Made by a program: the position numbers and the translations under genes
Part shown: positions 49,801 through 53,219 of the stretch, piece by piece
How the letters are laid out: the number at the start of each line of letters is the position of its first letter
Position numbering within the stretch: the stretch's first letter is position 1
Assembly: GCA_949825065.1 (NCBI GenBank)
Contig: OX463842.1
Coordinates: 34,216,480-34,280,479, forward strand
Origin: Odontocerum albicorne
Taxonomy: Eukaryota > Arthropoda > Insecta > Trichoptera > Odontoceridae
Direction of reading: 5' to 3'
DNA length: 64,000 bases
The notes under the pieces: generated by a model
Seen by the model: the letters and a program-made list of their open reading frames with translations, nothing else
Database searches by the model: none
Told to the model about the DNA's origin: nothing

Positions 49801-51528
49801 CTATGAAGACCTTAAATCAATCGTAAAAAAAACAAATTAGTAAAGATGCCCAATAATTTAAGTTCTTTTTAATGGAATTAAAATTACATACTTCACTATA
49901 TTTTTAAGCATTTCAATATACGCATTTCAACACACTCGGTCTTCATTAGGTGAGTTAATCAAACTAAATTACTTACAGTATACGTACCATGATGTTATTC
50001 AGAATATATTAAAAATGATTTTACAAATGTTATTTTTCCTCTTATGGGTAATACTGTAAAAAGAAGATAAGTTTAATTGATTATTTATAATATATTTATC
50101 TACAAAGTGACGCCTGCATTATTTTAATACATATCATATACGTTATTTTTGTTTAATAAATTTGAGTGAGTTAACGATGAAATTCAAAGTGTTAAACATA
50201 CTCGTAGATGAAATCGTTTATTTATTCCGCTACATGATCGAAAATATTGCTGGCTCTTCTTCAGTATACAACGAAGCTATATCGCATATCAACTTACAGT
50301 GCATTCAACATCATGTTAATTAAATGCATTCCATAATTGGCTCTTATCATACGGTCAGAGGCTTTCTCTAGAAGTGCAAAGTATACATTTTTATTTTTCG
50401 CCATACATTTTTCTACAATCTGACCCACGCATCTTCTTTCACCTAAAAAGGTACCCTGACCATCTCACACTTTTGTTTAAGTCATTTTCCTCACTCTTTT
50501 CATTCACAGCACTTAGTAAGTAAATAACACGGTAGCTTCAAAACTCCATTCTAGCGCATTTTCCTCGATACAATGTTTTATTGCGTACAAAGAAATAATG
50601 ATTGCACTTCTCAAATATTACGATGTACGGTCATATTCCCCACACTTGTTGAAACACAGTCTCAGCCATTCTAAAACTTGACCTCTTCTTTCCATAATTG
50701 TTTTCGGTATTAGCATCCTGTTAGTTTTCCTTTTTTCAAAGCCATTATATTTTTCCAATACTAATTACATTCATATTTTTTCAAAAAATCTATCATTCAT
50801 TGAAGTTCAAGTCTATCTTTTGTCATTACCAGTATCAAAAATATCATAATGTTCATATTTCCCTTAACATTCACAATTAACATTCTTCCTCCTTCAGCTC
50901 GGAGTTACTTCATTTGTTTTTTTTATCATATTTTTTCTTTTGATTTTTCCCTCTTTGTTGTCTCTTCTTGTTTCGTAACACGAAAGTGATTTTTTCATCG
51001 TTGTGAAGTTAAGAGTAAGGCACGAAATAATAAAAGTTAGAAAAACGAAAAACAAATGGGAAATTTTTAGTCAATCGTTTAAATTTTACTTATTTCGTTG
51101 TGTCATATTATTCATTTCTGATATTTATTTTGGTTTTAGGGAGACCGGCGTTAATTACGGCACTTAAAAATTGTTTACATAGAAATATTTATTTTCGAGT
51201 ATTGTATTGAAACAGCCCAGTTTTTTGGCATTTCGAATTATAAAATAAATTGGAATAAATCTTTACTATTTTTTTTTCCGTATTAGTTTTATATAATTTA
51301 TTTTTATGTACAAAGCTATCAGAATATAGGTTGCAATAGTTCGCCTGAATGGTGTTTAGGAGACTCACCTATCCTGATGGGATATTTTCCTGTCATGAGG
51401 GCTGCTCTGGAAGGTGTGCAGATAGGTTGGGCGTAATAGTTGTTGAGGATGATGCCATTGTAGCAGAGGGCGTCGATGTTGGGGGTGGGTATCTGGTTAG
51501 ACCCATGGAATCCGACGTCATTCCATCC
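10378..51528 (-). CDS. ARSB-like: Arylsulfatase B-like gene, seven exons visible, both ends incomplete
   Basis: This is the spliced host gene of the window. Seven exons join in phase (160, 227, 109, 153, 158, 136 and 434 bp; 1377 bp, 459 codons including the stop). The product is a sulfatase of the arylsulfatase B type, a family of secreted or lysosomal hydrolases that cleave sulfate esters from glycosaminoglycans or, in some insect paralogues, plant sulfated glycosides. Visible active-site elements are CTPSR (Cys matured to formylglycine), [19 protein letters not shown] and KATLWEG. The exon with the signal peptide and the first Asp-Asp metal ligands is missing and was not seen up to 64 kb. 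Introns run from 0.9 to 23.6 kb and are filled with TEs, yet no exon carries a stop or frameshift, so the gene looks intact. The substrate cannot be told from sequence. Confidence 0.9.
10958..11435 (-). mobile_element. Mariner-superfamily MITE, copy 1, truncated
   Basis: The TIR TAAAGGGTCTTTCAAATTGA is at the low-coordinate end. On the minus strand a transposase C-terminus follows (residues like [20 protein letters not shown] and [18 protein letters not shown]). It is fused to a transposase start region at the joint GTAATCTCCGGAAACG. The same joint occurs in the copy at 32606-33127, so both derive from one deletion product. The 5' TIR is missing. It sits in the intron between sulfatase exons F and G. 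Confidence 0.85.
11455..11682 (+). mobile_element. LINE 3' tail (family T4) next to an exon donor
   Basis: Shares GATACAGGCAAAAGC, GACAAATGTC and a terminal CTTGTCATGTAAATAAAG with the tail of the LINE at 46500-47850. A 25-bp segment containing TGCAGTCATGACAAATGTC is duplicated inside it. The A-rich end stops at about 11680, 19 bp from the donor of exon F. Confidence 0.7.
11700..11835 (-). CDS. ARSB-like: Sulfatase exon F (KATLWEG exon)
   Basis: Reads [40 protein letters not shown] and FMSAAG. Joined to exon E it gives [14 protein letters not shown], the conserved K-x-x-LWEG block with the substrate-binding Lys, and HITDWLPT is the family's C-terminal domain entry. The acceptor is TTCCAG; the donor is GTAATA at 11699, phase 1. 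A LINE 3' tail on the opposite strand ends about 19 bp inside the intron, very near this donor. Confidence 0.92.
12318..12412. repeat. 32-bp tandem repeat, about 3 units
   Basis: CTACAGGATGACTACAGTAA plus AATGTATTGAA repeats at 32-bp steps with a few substitutions. Confidence 0.85.
12590..12772 (-). mobile_element. SINE family A copy 4
   Basis: The minus-strand head is diverged but the body is clear: CACTTATGACCTC, TTTCTGGCTAGTAGGAA and CATTGCAATATACCCACC. Confidence 0.7.
12843..13094. mobile_element. Foldback element, about 113-bp arms
   Basis: GTTGGCCTAACTATAAAAAC at the left pairs with a near-perfect complement ending at 13094. Complementarity continues through GGAGTAACTTTACAGGAGAG and AAAACGTCACAGTTTGTC to a centre near 12960, with only scattered mismatches. 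There is no coding potential. A transcript through it would form a hairpin of over 100 bp. It lies in the exon E-F intron of the sulfatase gene. Confidence 0.92.
13935..14150 (-). mobile_element. SINE family A copy 5
   Basis: On the minus strand it ends GTCTACCAGGTTGTACTG and then ATACAACGAAAATGTAA. The body has CAGTCTGGTTTTCACTTCAG. The B-box is degraded. Confidence 0.8.
14151..16150. other. No confident feature except a 40-bp SINE remnant
   Basis: 15893-15935 matches the 3' part of SINE family A (TGGTTGGTTGGAAGAGATTG on the minus strand). A GC-richer patch at 14680-15420 has open frames of 65-80 residues, but none is recognisable. Confidence 0.4.
16157..16470 (-). pseudogene. Transposase-like helix-turn-helix fragment
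   Basis: Minus-strand residues [20 protein letters not shown] and [18 protein letters not shown] resemble the second helix-turn-helix and linker of a Tc1/mariner-like transposase class common in insects (ILR-DLHFHPYKIQ-type pattern). The catalytic part is absent. It is flanked by nothing that I can define as a TIR. Confidence 0.5.
16695..16731. repeat. Compact hairpin
   Basis: CACCCTAGATTTA, a 3-base TTT loop and TAAATCTAGGGTG, extended by TATG/CATA after a one-base bulge. This gives 17 paired bases in 37. Confidence 0.85.
16732..17960. other. AT-rich intron, no supported feature
   Basis: No exon-like or repeat signal beyond base composition. Confidence 0.4.
17963..18176 (-). mobile_element. 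SINE family A copy 6
   Basis: Reading on the minus strand it starts GACGACCTCCGTAGTCTAG (tRNA-like A-box TAGTCTAGTTGG) and has B-box GGTTCAATTCCCGTTG. It ends AAAGTGTAATACAATACAAT. The tail is a short TACAA-type repeat. Confidence 0.9.
18235..18480 (+). repeat. Interspersed repeat R, copy 1
   Basis: CCGCAGCTGCCACCTCCC, TTTAGAGCGCCCTTAACG and ATAAATTGTCCTTTAATT occur in the same order and spacing at 29165-29375. The class is unknown. It ends about 45 bp below exon E's donor. Confidence 0.7.
18525..18682 (-). CDS. ARSB-like: Sulfatase exon E (SDNG exon)
   Basis: Reads [20 protein letters not shown], then [20 protein letters not shown] and [20 protein letters not shown] supplies the Asp-Asn pair that binds calcium in sulfatases, and NWPFRG is the usual lead into the Lys-containing strand. 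The acceptor is TTACAAG; two bases complete the split Ala codon; the donor is GTGAGT in phase 0. A 59-bp tandem repeat begins about 140 bp upstream in the intron. Confidence 0.93.
18821..19055. repeat. 59-bp tandem repeat, 4 units
   Basis: ATTCAGAGTATATCACTCGA followed by TGTTTCAGGCTGATCGCAAA and GCCCATCTATACTATGTGT repeats with almost no change between units. It lies in the exon D-E intron. Confidence 0.95.
19115..19430 (-). mobile_element. LINE RT C-terminal end (family T1)
   Basis: Minus-strand residues [20 protein letters not shown] and [14 protein letters not shown] are the C-terminal block of an endonuclease-RT protein, followed by the untranslated tail with GGAAAATGGCGTGATGG. It is truncated. 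Confidence 0.8.
19431..19960 (-). mobile_element. 5'-inverted LINE fragment (family T2)
   Basis: 19431-19767 on the minus strand encodes [39 protein letters not shown] and [14 protein letters not shown], ending in a GATGAAGAAGAAG-type tail. 19768-19955 on the plus strand encodes the residues that normally come just before ([29 protein letters not shown] and RADTVRTKK). The two segments adjoin head-on, so the 5' part is inverted, the pattern produced by twin priming. Confidence 0.85.
20205..20500 (-). pseudogene. Two decayed tandem copies of sulfatase exon D
   Basis: Downstream of the working exon the same strand carries two more versions. Copy 2 (about 20355-20500) reads [20 protein letters not shown], aligning with [20 protein letters not shown] of the real exon. 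Copy 3 (about 20205-20345) keeps [19 protein letters not shown], and then in another frame matches the DNA around AAGATGAGGCACATTGTGG. A flanking intron piece (ACTTAATAAATACTTTAATT in the first unit, a close match in the second) recurs at about 142 bp, so exon plus flank was duplicated in tandem. Copy 3 has frame breaks, and neither copy has a clear donor. An alternative-exon origin followed by decay is possible. Confidence 0.75.
20519..20671 (-). CDS. ARSB-like: Sulfatase exon D (LAHLAPHSG exon)
   Basis: Reads [20 protein letters not shown], then [20 protein letters not shown] and [11 protein letters not shown]. The LYLAHLAPH segment contains the family active-site His. The 2-base start and 1-base end keep phase with both neighbours. 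The acceptor is TTTTCCAG. The donor GTATAC is weak by consensus, but the join to the next exon gives the expected RRKYAAMVNKLD. Directly 3' of this exon lie two degenerate tandem copies of it. Confidence 0.9.
21138..21225. repeat. Simple repeat of AATCAATAAATCA type
   Basis: AAATCAATCAATAAATCAAA and variants recur about six times. The rest of this 1-kb intron (20672-21692) is AT-rich with no other feature. Confidence 0.8.
21693..21801 (-). CDS. ARSB-like: Sulfatase exon C
   Basis: Encodes [20 protein letters not shown] and then [16 protein letters not shown], 36 codons plus one base. The [12 protein letters not shown] segment matches the family pattern of a Y-[ST]-T-[ND]-hydrophobic-[YF]-T block before the helix that leads into the His-containing exon. 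The acceptor is TTCCAG in phase 0; the donor is GTAAGT in phase 1. The intron on its 5' side is 23.6 kb, the largest in the gene. One N-glycosylation sequon (NTT) is present. Confidence 0.9.
22312..22757 (+). mobile_element. Internally deleted mariner element
   Basis: TIRs are GTTAACAAAAATTGTGTCCG on the left and the complement of CGGACACAACTTATGTTAAC on the right. A start codon at 22479 opens a 92-residue frame containing only the N-terminal DNA-binding region: [40 protein letters not shown] and [16 protein letters not shown]. It then runs straight into the right TIR, so the whole catalytic domain has been deleted. It resembles a classic mariner/SETMAR-type N-terminus. Confidence 0.9.
22479..22757 (+). 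pseudogene. Mariner transposase N-terminal half, truncated
   Basis: 92 residues, against the usual 340-350. Both helix-turn-helix motifs are recognisable ([17 protein letters not shown] and [20 protein letters not shown]), followed by RSGRP, which in mariners links to the catalytic domain. The frame ends in TIR sequence. It could bind TIRs but could not cut. Confidence 0.88.
22888..23045. repeat. 59-bp tandem repeat, 3 units, inside repeat H
   Basis: GAGACCCGGTAAAGGTGTAA, AGAGTGTGATGTAGCTC and CACAAAATAAGT repeat three times. The paralogous copy at 33.2 kb has a single diverged unit. Confidence 0.88.
23985..24365 (+). mobile_element. Probable LINE tail remnant (family T1)
   Basis: Isolated blocks GGATGTGAAAAAGGAAAAAC and GAAAAGTATGGCGCTCTG resemble the tail of the fragment at 36060-36460. 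The part between them does not match. Confidence 0.35.
24410..24720. other. GC-rich island in the large intron
   Basis: Contains GGCGGTTGCCGCCGCGGTCG and several CpG-rich patches, unlike its surroundings. There is no good reading frame. It could be a non-autonomous DNA transposon, but I found no TIRs. Confidence 0.35.
24721..25860. other. AT-rich intron, no supported feature
   Basis: Nothing beyond low-complexity AT sequence. Confidence 0.4.
25868..26065 (-). mobile_element. SINE family A copy 7
   Basis: Minus-strand head GACCTTCTTGGCCTAGTTAG; B-box degraded; body CAGTTTGGTTTTCACTCGG. Confidence 0.75.
26105..26285 (+). mobile_element. LINE 3' tail only (family T4)
   Basis: ATACAGGCAAAAGCCTAGTT, GAAAGGCAACAAACCCAGC and TTGTGTATATTTCTTGTCAT match the end of the LINE at 46500-47850. 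It ends in AAATAAATAAATAAA. Severely 5' truncated. Confidence 0.8.
26290..28060. other. AT-rich intron, no supported feature
   Basis: No reading frame or repeat I can support. Confidence 0.4.
28062..28360 (+). mobile_element. Possible third SINE family (C)
   Basis: TCGGTCCGTAGCTTAGTACT resembles a pol III A-box region, and AGGTTCGAGACGATTCCC lies at B-box distance. A non-tRNA body follows (AACTCCCGGAAGGTCTGAGG, AGATGGCTCATACTAGTG). Only one copy is visible, so this is tentative. Confidence 0.4.
29165..29375 (+). repeat. Interspersed repeat R, copy 2
   Basis: CGCAGCCACAACCTTCCTC, TAGAGTGCCCTTAATGAGAG and ATAAATTGTCCTTTTATTTA match repeat R at 18235-18480. It abuts the 5' truncation point of the LINE that follows. 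Confidence 0.7.
29322..32120 (+). CDS. Non-LTR retrotransposon endonuclease/reverse transcriptase, 5'-truncated but uninterrupted
   Basis: A 932-codon frame. It begins inside an APE-type endonuclease: [28 protein letters not shown] at about residue 115 and GSDHSPL at about 213; the N-terminal catalytic Asn and Glu are missing. The reverse transcriptase follows: [46 protein letters not shown] at about 572, [19 protein letters not shown] and YADD at about 673, then [16 protein letters not shown]. The C-terminal domain is intact ([33 protein letters not shown]). The true element begins near 29385; the first 20 or so residues come from flanking repeat R. It lies antisense in the 23.6-kb sulfatase intron. 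No stop or frameshift, so the insertion is young. Clade not assigned. Confidence 0.95.
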   Translation: MSYKLSFYLLRVLHKYLKKETRSLWKTSDISDKNHRNGVGIFVSMDYIRFVKKFIPVSDRIIILQLEARPFNVNIIQVYAPTADSKYDDEVERLYESIAQILKSTKSDDINIIIGDFNAKIGQGRRSHLVGDYGLGDSNKRGDRMFEFCEEHNMVVVNTWYKLPKRRLYTWRSPQDNPTIPNPIRNQIDYALIGERFRNSIKRATTYPGADIGSDHSPLVIDIRLKLKVLARKTKRTGLNTEKLKDPLTRDTMSSELNYKLQQLNNVNSGTVEEQWKIFKNTIQDISKKHLKSEKLTRKKQWMTDHILNLMEQRRVVSTGNRNSDEYRNLQRIIKREIRNAKEEWIKKQCEELEQYDQMHDAFNLHRKLKELSGLNSKPRPSCLTDDSNNLILDDSIIQKKWEDYIQNLFKDSRIDIEMPQCDQGPTILKSELLHAIKNSKTRKAGGPDEISMEVIKLINENNVDCLLKLFNNIYDTGIIPQDWLTSLFITIPKKPNPRKCNDYRLISLMSHILKLFLKIIHARVRLKCEQDLDDTQFGFRNGFGTREALTTINVLLQKCHDQRKNVYSSFIDYEKAFDRVKHTELIKLLQRCNVDDKDVRVIKNLYRDQNAVIRLENGTTSQSIPIQRGVRQGCVLSPTLFNMYSDFVFKQALTDIDIGVKVNGVVINNIRYADDTVLLADSIEDLQQLLDRISSTGEHYGLNINVNKTKLMIFSRESHPNANLRLGGVNIERVKQFKYLGSIITENLDPDIEIKCRIEAARAAFNKMKNLLCNDNVNLKLRQRMIKCYVWSVLLYGVEAWTLKVNIINRLEAFEMWIHRRMLRISWTDMISNVEVLRRANTQRELFTTIKLRKTSYFGHIMRDEKYAILQLVIKGKIEGRRGVGRRQHSWLRNIREWTGMRGVEELFRAAQDRQGFSQVIVNVGGTRQDT
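32121..32210 (+). mobile_element. 3' untranslated end of the 29-32 kb LINE
   Basis: A short tail after TGA with AACAAATAAAGAAAAG near 32190, an AATAAA-type end. The 3' junction is not sharp. Confidence 0.6.
32430..33455 (+). repeat. Interspersed repeat H, copy 2 (carries a mariner MITE)
   Basis: Aligns with 22040-23240 on both sides of an insertion at 32606-33127: CTAGATTTACGTTGAGCCCC, ACATGTCTATATA, then GCAGAACTTGCAAGGCATG and AGTAAACCCTTCACA. Confidence 0.7.
32606..33127 (+). mobile_element. Mariner-superfamily MITE, copy 2, both ends present
   Basis: TIRs are TAAAGTCTTTCAAATTGAGC on the left and the complement of TATTTGAAAGACCCTTTA on the right, with TA at each end. Inside, a start [17 protein letters not shown] (first transposase helix) is fused at GTAATCTCCGGAAACG to the C-terminus ([38 protein letters not shown]). 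The central DDE domain is deleted. The copy at 10958-11435 shares the joint. Confidence 0.9.
33456..34730. other. AT-rich intron, no supported feature
   Basis: Nothing coding-like or repeated within the window. Confidence 0.4.
34735..35020 (-). mobile_element. SINE family B copy 2
   Basis: Minus strand: head GACCTCCGTGATCTATTTGG, B-box GGGTTCGAATCCCGATGG, a T/A-rich linker, and the family B 3' body (TTCGATTACTGGGGCCGAAG, ACAATATTATCTCCCGAC). This is the best-preserved family B copy. Confidence 0.85.
35023..35119. repeat. 29-bp tandem repeat, 3 units
   Basis: TTTGGATGAAAATGTGGAAG plus TATATTATC repeats at 29-bp steps. Confidence 0.85.
35868..36052 (-). mobile_element. SINE family A copy 8
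   Basis: Minus-strand GACCTCCGTGGCCTAGCTGG (A-box TGGCCTAGCTGG), B-box GGTTCGATTACCGTTGG and end CCCGCCAGGTCGTACTG. Little diverged. Confidence 0.9.
36060..36460 (+). mobile_element. LINE RT C-terminal fragment (family T1), decayed
   Basis: Frames give [38 protein letters not shown] and [15 protein letters not shown], the end of the RT protein. It has several stops and adjoins SINE copy 8. Confidence 0.75.
36461..37160. other. AT-rich intron, no supported feature
   Basis: No exon or repeat recognised. Confidence 0.4.
37165..37310 (+). mobile_element. SINE family B remnant
   Basis: CCAGTGGTTCTAAGCCTGAG and ACGATTAATATCTTCG are the family B 3' body. The head is poorly preserved. Confidence 0.5.
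37610..38060 (+). mobile_element. LINE RT C-terminal fragment (family T1), decayed
   Basis: Resembles the fragment at 36060-36460: AAAATGAGCACGTTGAGG, GAAATTTTAAAAGAAGAAAA and GGGAAAGTTTGGTGTTC. Many stops. Confidence 0.5.
38537..38718 (+). mobile_element. SINE family A copy 9
   Basis: AAGGCCTAGTTGACAAGACG starts it. The body is TTTCACTTCAGGTCTCG, GCTGGAAGAAATTGTCAAGT and AAAAGTGTAATATAATAGAA. It ends a few bases before the Tigger element, so the two insertions abut. Confidence 0.75.
38728..40398 (+). mobile_element. Tigger-type DNA transposon, 1671 bp, both TIRs
   Basis: It starts CAGGTAGTCGTCGACTTA and ends with the exact complement at 40398 (18 bp perfect), flanked by TA at 38726-38727 and 40399-40400. 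Broken transposase frames run through it: [33 protein letters not shown], then [20 protein letters not shown] and [16 protein letters not shown] (DDE domain). The transposase N-terminal half is largely deleted. It belongs to the Tigger/jerky group, a different subfamily from the copy at 3.1 kb. Confidence 0.92.
38830..39990 (+). pseudogene. Tigger transposase remains
   Basis: The clearest block (39231-39449) reads [40 protein letters not shown] and [20 protein letters not shown], the second catalytic Asp region (LLDNAPGH) of the DDE_1 superfamily. Upstream codons for [16 protein letters not shown] precede it with a frame break near 39225. Downstream an acidic region ([20 protein letters not shown]) is in another frame. 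Stops and frameshifts make it non-functional. Confidence 0.88.
40570..41080 (-). mobile_element. LINE 3' end (family T1)
   Basis: Plus-strand spelling CAAATCCTACGATTTCTC, TCAAAATATCATTCACTTGA, ACCACGCGTTCCACTTAC and CATACATCAAAGTTGGTAC follow the order of the family tail. Decayed coding on the minus strand. Confidence 0.75.
41346..41545 (+). mobile_element. SINE family B copy 4
   Basis: GACCTCCGTGGTCTAGTTGG head (perfect A-box), GGGTTCAATTTCCGATGG B-box, an A-rich linker, then AGTTCTTCTAAGCCATAAAG and CGCGGCCACGCTCTTAATAT. Orientation is opposite to the sulfatase gene. Confidence 0.85.
41640..42120 (+). mobile_element. LINE C-terminal coding fragment
   Basis: An open frame (41772-42110) reads [60 protein letters not shown] and [11 protein letters not shown]. 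The RRDLRIL...[12 protein letters not shown] pattern is the extreme C-terminal domain of Jockey/CR1-like RT proteins. The RT itself is absent. It abuts the Penelope element tail-to-tail. Confidence 0.7.
42171..42215 (-). ncRNA. Degenerate hammerhead-ribozyme-like motif
   Basis: In transcript sense: CUGAAGAUGA, a short stem AGG/CCU with a UGAAAG loop, UGAAA, then a stem (ACCGGU with ACCGU and one bulged C), and GUC. This resembles the hammerhead core CUGAUGA-stem-GAAA-stem-UH, with a 3-base insertion in the first core strand. Penelope elements are known to carry such ribozymes. Stem I is not evident, so activity is doubtful. Confidence 0.35.
42268..42651 (-). pseudogene. Penelope GIY-YIG endonuclease domain, out of frame with the RT
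   Basis: 127 residues with [20 protein letters not shown], then [19 protein letters not shown]...YIG is the GIY-YIG signature, the Cys pair in LLCADC is the Penelope-specific zinc-binding feature, and the Arg/His of FEKRFREH sit at the catalytic helix. It overlaps the RT frame by 47 bp and is shifted, so one indel between about 42610 and 42655 split an originally continuous protein. Confidence 0.9.
42605..43411 (-). pseudogene. Penelope reverse transcriptase, C-terminal two thirds
   Basis: 268 residues: [40 protein letters not shown] (RT motif with GxP-LSP), [16 protein letters not shown] (YADD catalytic pair) and [20 protein letters not shown], then thumb-like sequence up to [20 protein letters not shown]. 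The N-terminal fingers are missing. The frame ends WCV at 42605 because of a frameshift; the nuclease continues in the next frame. Confidence 0.92.
43491..44631. other. AT-rich with a TG-type microsatellite
   Basis: 43615-43680 is a TGTGTATG-type microsatellite. The remainder shows nothing I can support. Confidence 0.5.
44632..44757 (+). mobile_element. SINE family A copy 10, 3' truncated
   Basis: AAAGGTCTAGTTGATAAAAC head, then TACCGTTGGTACCCAG and TTGTCTGGTTTTCACTCAAG. The CCCGCC-ending part is missing. Confidence 0.7.
45083..45237. repeat. 77-bp tandem duplication
   Basis: TTTTGTATGCAACAGCATAC, CCGAGTCCAA-type sequence and GTCGTATGATCACTCACCAA occur twice. About 130 bp from sulfatase exon B. 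Confidence 0.85.
45366..45592 (-). CDS. ARSB-like: Sulfatase exon B (GKWHLG exon)
   Basis: Completes the split Gly codon and adds 75 codons, reading [20 protein letters not shown] and further on [20 protein letters not shown] and [10 protein letters not shown]. The Lys and His of GKWHLG are family active-site residues, and TPTRRGFD is typical of arylsulfatase B. The acceptor is TCTCCAG; the donor is GTAACA, in phase 0 after a CAACAAAGG end. Just below the donor the intron is a low-complexity run of AAT and AAC. Confidence 0.92.
45808..45955 (+). mobile_element. SINE family B remnant
   Basis: TTCAGTGGTTCTAAACTCTG, AATTGGGGCTGAAGATAATG and CTCTCGACCCCGCTCTTC are the family B body; the tRNA head is lost. 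Confidence 0.65.
46200..46440 (-). mobile_element. LINE 3' tail (family T1), short
   Basis: Minus-strand residues [16 protein letters not shown] match the end of family T1 RT proteins (MDVEEAK-VC-DR pattern). Truncated on both sides. Confidence 0.6.
46445..47335 (+). CDS. LINE reverse transcriptase C-terminal fragment, open
   Basis: Residues from about 25 on are [59 protein letters not shown]-like [15 protein letters not shown] region and [14 protein letters not shown], ending FEYLGFQDE. The YADD motif and everything upstream are missing, and the first 20 or so codons are flanking sequence. No stop in 270 codons suggests a fairly recent, truncated insertion in the exon A-B intron. Jockey/CR1-like, clade uncertain. 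Confidence 0.85.
   Translation: MCIEKFNLKIWKQNMTMHKINVFRTWDDVFLKANEELRVVKEWMDSNLLTLNSQKTKYITFSISTRTQAPTNKYITLHTCSPMADCSCVSLERVDSIKYLGVYVDQFLRWEVHINTLSAKIRKLGYIFRMIRNVLSENILKSIYFALCQSALSYGISVCGGCTLTQKHILQVSQKLIVKIINKLPARYPTAGLFREYQVLNIANLHLKSILWHYHREEGKMQTQQTHTTRMATNEMFTIPRVKTSFAQRQYPYLAPITYNGVPTSIKVKVGKPFRQSIGAWLLLRQDFEYLGFQDE
46505..47850 (+). mobile_element. LINE 3' half (family T4 reference copy)
   Basis: The RT C-terminal part (frame open to 47335) plus an untranslated tail carrying GATACAGGCAAAAGTCTAGT and GTATATTTCTTGTCATGTG, ending TAATAATAAATAAT. The tail is the same as that at 11455-11682, 26105-26285 and 55100-55280, so this copy identifies those fragments as LINE-derived. Confidence 0.85.
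47882..48135. repeat. Degenerate tandem array (unit with GGTCACTCGCTATCTCC)
   Basis: TATCCCATGCTAT, CAGTATCCAAGCCGA and CGGTCACT-GC-ATCTCCTTCC blocks recur five to six times with drift; spacing is about 45-50 bp. The short reading frames here follow the repeat and are not genes. Confidence 0.75.
48136..48820. other. No supported feature
   Basis: Moderate GC at 48530-48770, but no recognisable frame or repeat. Confidence 0.4.
48822..48998 (-). mobile_element. SINE family A copy 11
   Basis: Minus-strand head CGACCTCTGTAGACTAGCTG, B-box AGTTCGATTCCCGTTAT, body diverged. Confidence 0.75.
49001..51368. other. Intron between exons A and B, mostly featureless
   Basis: 49648-49690 is a SINE family A 3' remnant (GCTTGTTTGGTTGGAAGAG on the minus strand). 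49120-49330 is GC-richer, but its open frames are not recognisable. The rest is AT-rich. Confidence 0.45.
51369..51528 (-). CDS. ARSB-like: Sulfatase exon A (catalytic Cys exon)
   Basis: Encodes 53 residues starting [12 protein letters not shown] and ending MTGKYPIRI. It holds [14 protein letters not shown], the sulfatase signature in which Cys is converted to formylglycine and Arg stabilises it. The acceptor TTTTAG precedes GGATGG in phase 0; the donor is GTGAGT at 51368. One base (G) of a split Gly codon is carried to the next exon. GWNDVGFHG normally follows directly after the first metal-binding Asp-Asp-Leu, so an upstream exon must end just there. Confidence 0.93.
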
Positions 51529-51837
51529 CTAAAAGTAATGAAATAAATTTTATAAAAATACACAAACGCATATTCATCTGAATTCTATTATGAGAACGCT
51601 CTTTGTATTCAAATTAGGTAGTTGTGAAGTCAAAATGCCAGAGTGCAAAACACGCTTACAAAAAGATCAGAACTTCCTGATGTTTGGTGGAATTTTAAAG
51701 AGTTTGTATGTTAACTCCAATGTATAATGTAAGCATAAAAACTTCTAAATAGTTACAACTTAAACTAAAAGTTCGTGATATATAATTTAAGAATTGTTAT
51801 TCAGTAAACCACAAATATTATTTTATTGAATTACATT

Positions 51838-52031
51838 TTCGTTTTTAAAGTACAACCTGGTGGACTAATTATCATGTGACAATCTCCTCCAACCAAATGG
51901 AAAGATGTTTAATGTACATTAAGTGAAAACCAGATTAAACTCCTTTTTAAAACTGGGTTTCAACGGAAATCAAACCCACATCCTTCGGGCTGAAAGATAG
52001 GCGTCTTACCAAGTATGGCAGGGAGGTCGTC
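51838..52031 (-). mobile_element. SINE family A copy 12
   Basis: Minus-strand GACGACCTCCCTGCCATAC head; GGGTTTGATTTCCGTTG B-box; CTTTCCATTTGGTTGGAGG and CACCAGGTTGTACTT at the end. About 300 bp upstream of exon A. Confidence 0.8.
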
Positions 52032-52499
52032 ACTTGTATTTTGAACATAGGCTTTTAAGGTCTCTTTTCCACACTGTTATGAACATAATATAATAATCAA
52101 GAAAAGTCACAGGTGAGGGCCATTAGATTTTAAAATCCTTTTCTGTCATATATTTTCAAATGACAAATATTTAAAAAAAATTTACTTTGTCATCTGAAAT
52201 TTATTATTTAAAAAAATTACGTTTGAAAAACGATGTATGGTAACTTGTGTTTAACCTTTGACCAAATATTATTCCGTCACTTACTCACAACATCTAGTGT
52301 CGAGTGTCAAATTTTAGAGCTGTTTTCGTTGACAAAATGACAGAAACAGGTCAACATTGTTGTAAACATGTGAAAGTGTAATATTTAAACAAAACTATTC
52401 ATCACAATTCGCTTGATGTCTAAATTAATTATATAATATTACAATATTGAAGTCAATATTACAATACGGACGTAAGTATATTAAAAAAAGGATTTTCAT

Positions 52500-52760
52500 A
52501 CACATACGTTTTCCCATACCTTTACATACACATACGTTTTCCCTTTCGGGGTAGGTAGAGAGAAGAGAGCGCTAGACTTTCATATCAGGTCGGGACACGC
52601 ATATTTTGCCTCTTCCACGTCTAAATACATTCTCATACAAATCCTACGATTTTTCTGACTTTTTACATTTGCTTCTTTCAACATATCATACACTTGATCC
52701 AACCATACTTTGCATGCTCTTCCACTACTTCGTCTTTAACTCAATTTTTCAGTCTTAAAA
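52500..52760 (-). mobile_element. LINE 3' tail (family T1)
   Basis: Plus-strand TTTCCCTTTCGGGGTAGG, TTTTGCCTCTTCCACGTC, AAATCCTACGATTTTTCTGA and ATCCAACCATACTTTGCA follow the tail order of the family. Confidence 0.75.
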
Positions 52761-53219
52761 AGAGAATTGATTGTACAAGAGTTTTCCTAAATTTCCTTTT
52801 TCTACGAATTATAATAAATTATTTGTTAACTATTAATACTTAACTAATTTCAAGCACGATATAGGTTATAATACACACATTTTTCCAAACTGGTATTTAA
52901 TGTTATAATTGAAATCCAGTTTTAGATTTCGTTTATTCATCGGGACGCTTTGATTATGGGCGAACTTCTCAAACTTGACAATTAAGGTCAAAAACATTTA
53001 AATACGCTTCCGAAAAACAAATAAGAGGTCATTATAGAGATAGAACAATGAAGGTGCCTGCAAGAAAACATGAATCAAACGTGTCACGCCGTAAAGTGAC
53101 GATATTATTCATATCATTATAATTAGCTTAAAAATGTTAAACAAAAGACATTTACTGTCGACGCTGTAGTTTATTGATGACCTTCCATTTTTAGAGATAA
53201 AGGCATCAAGGAAAATGAA

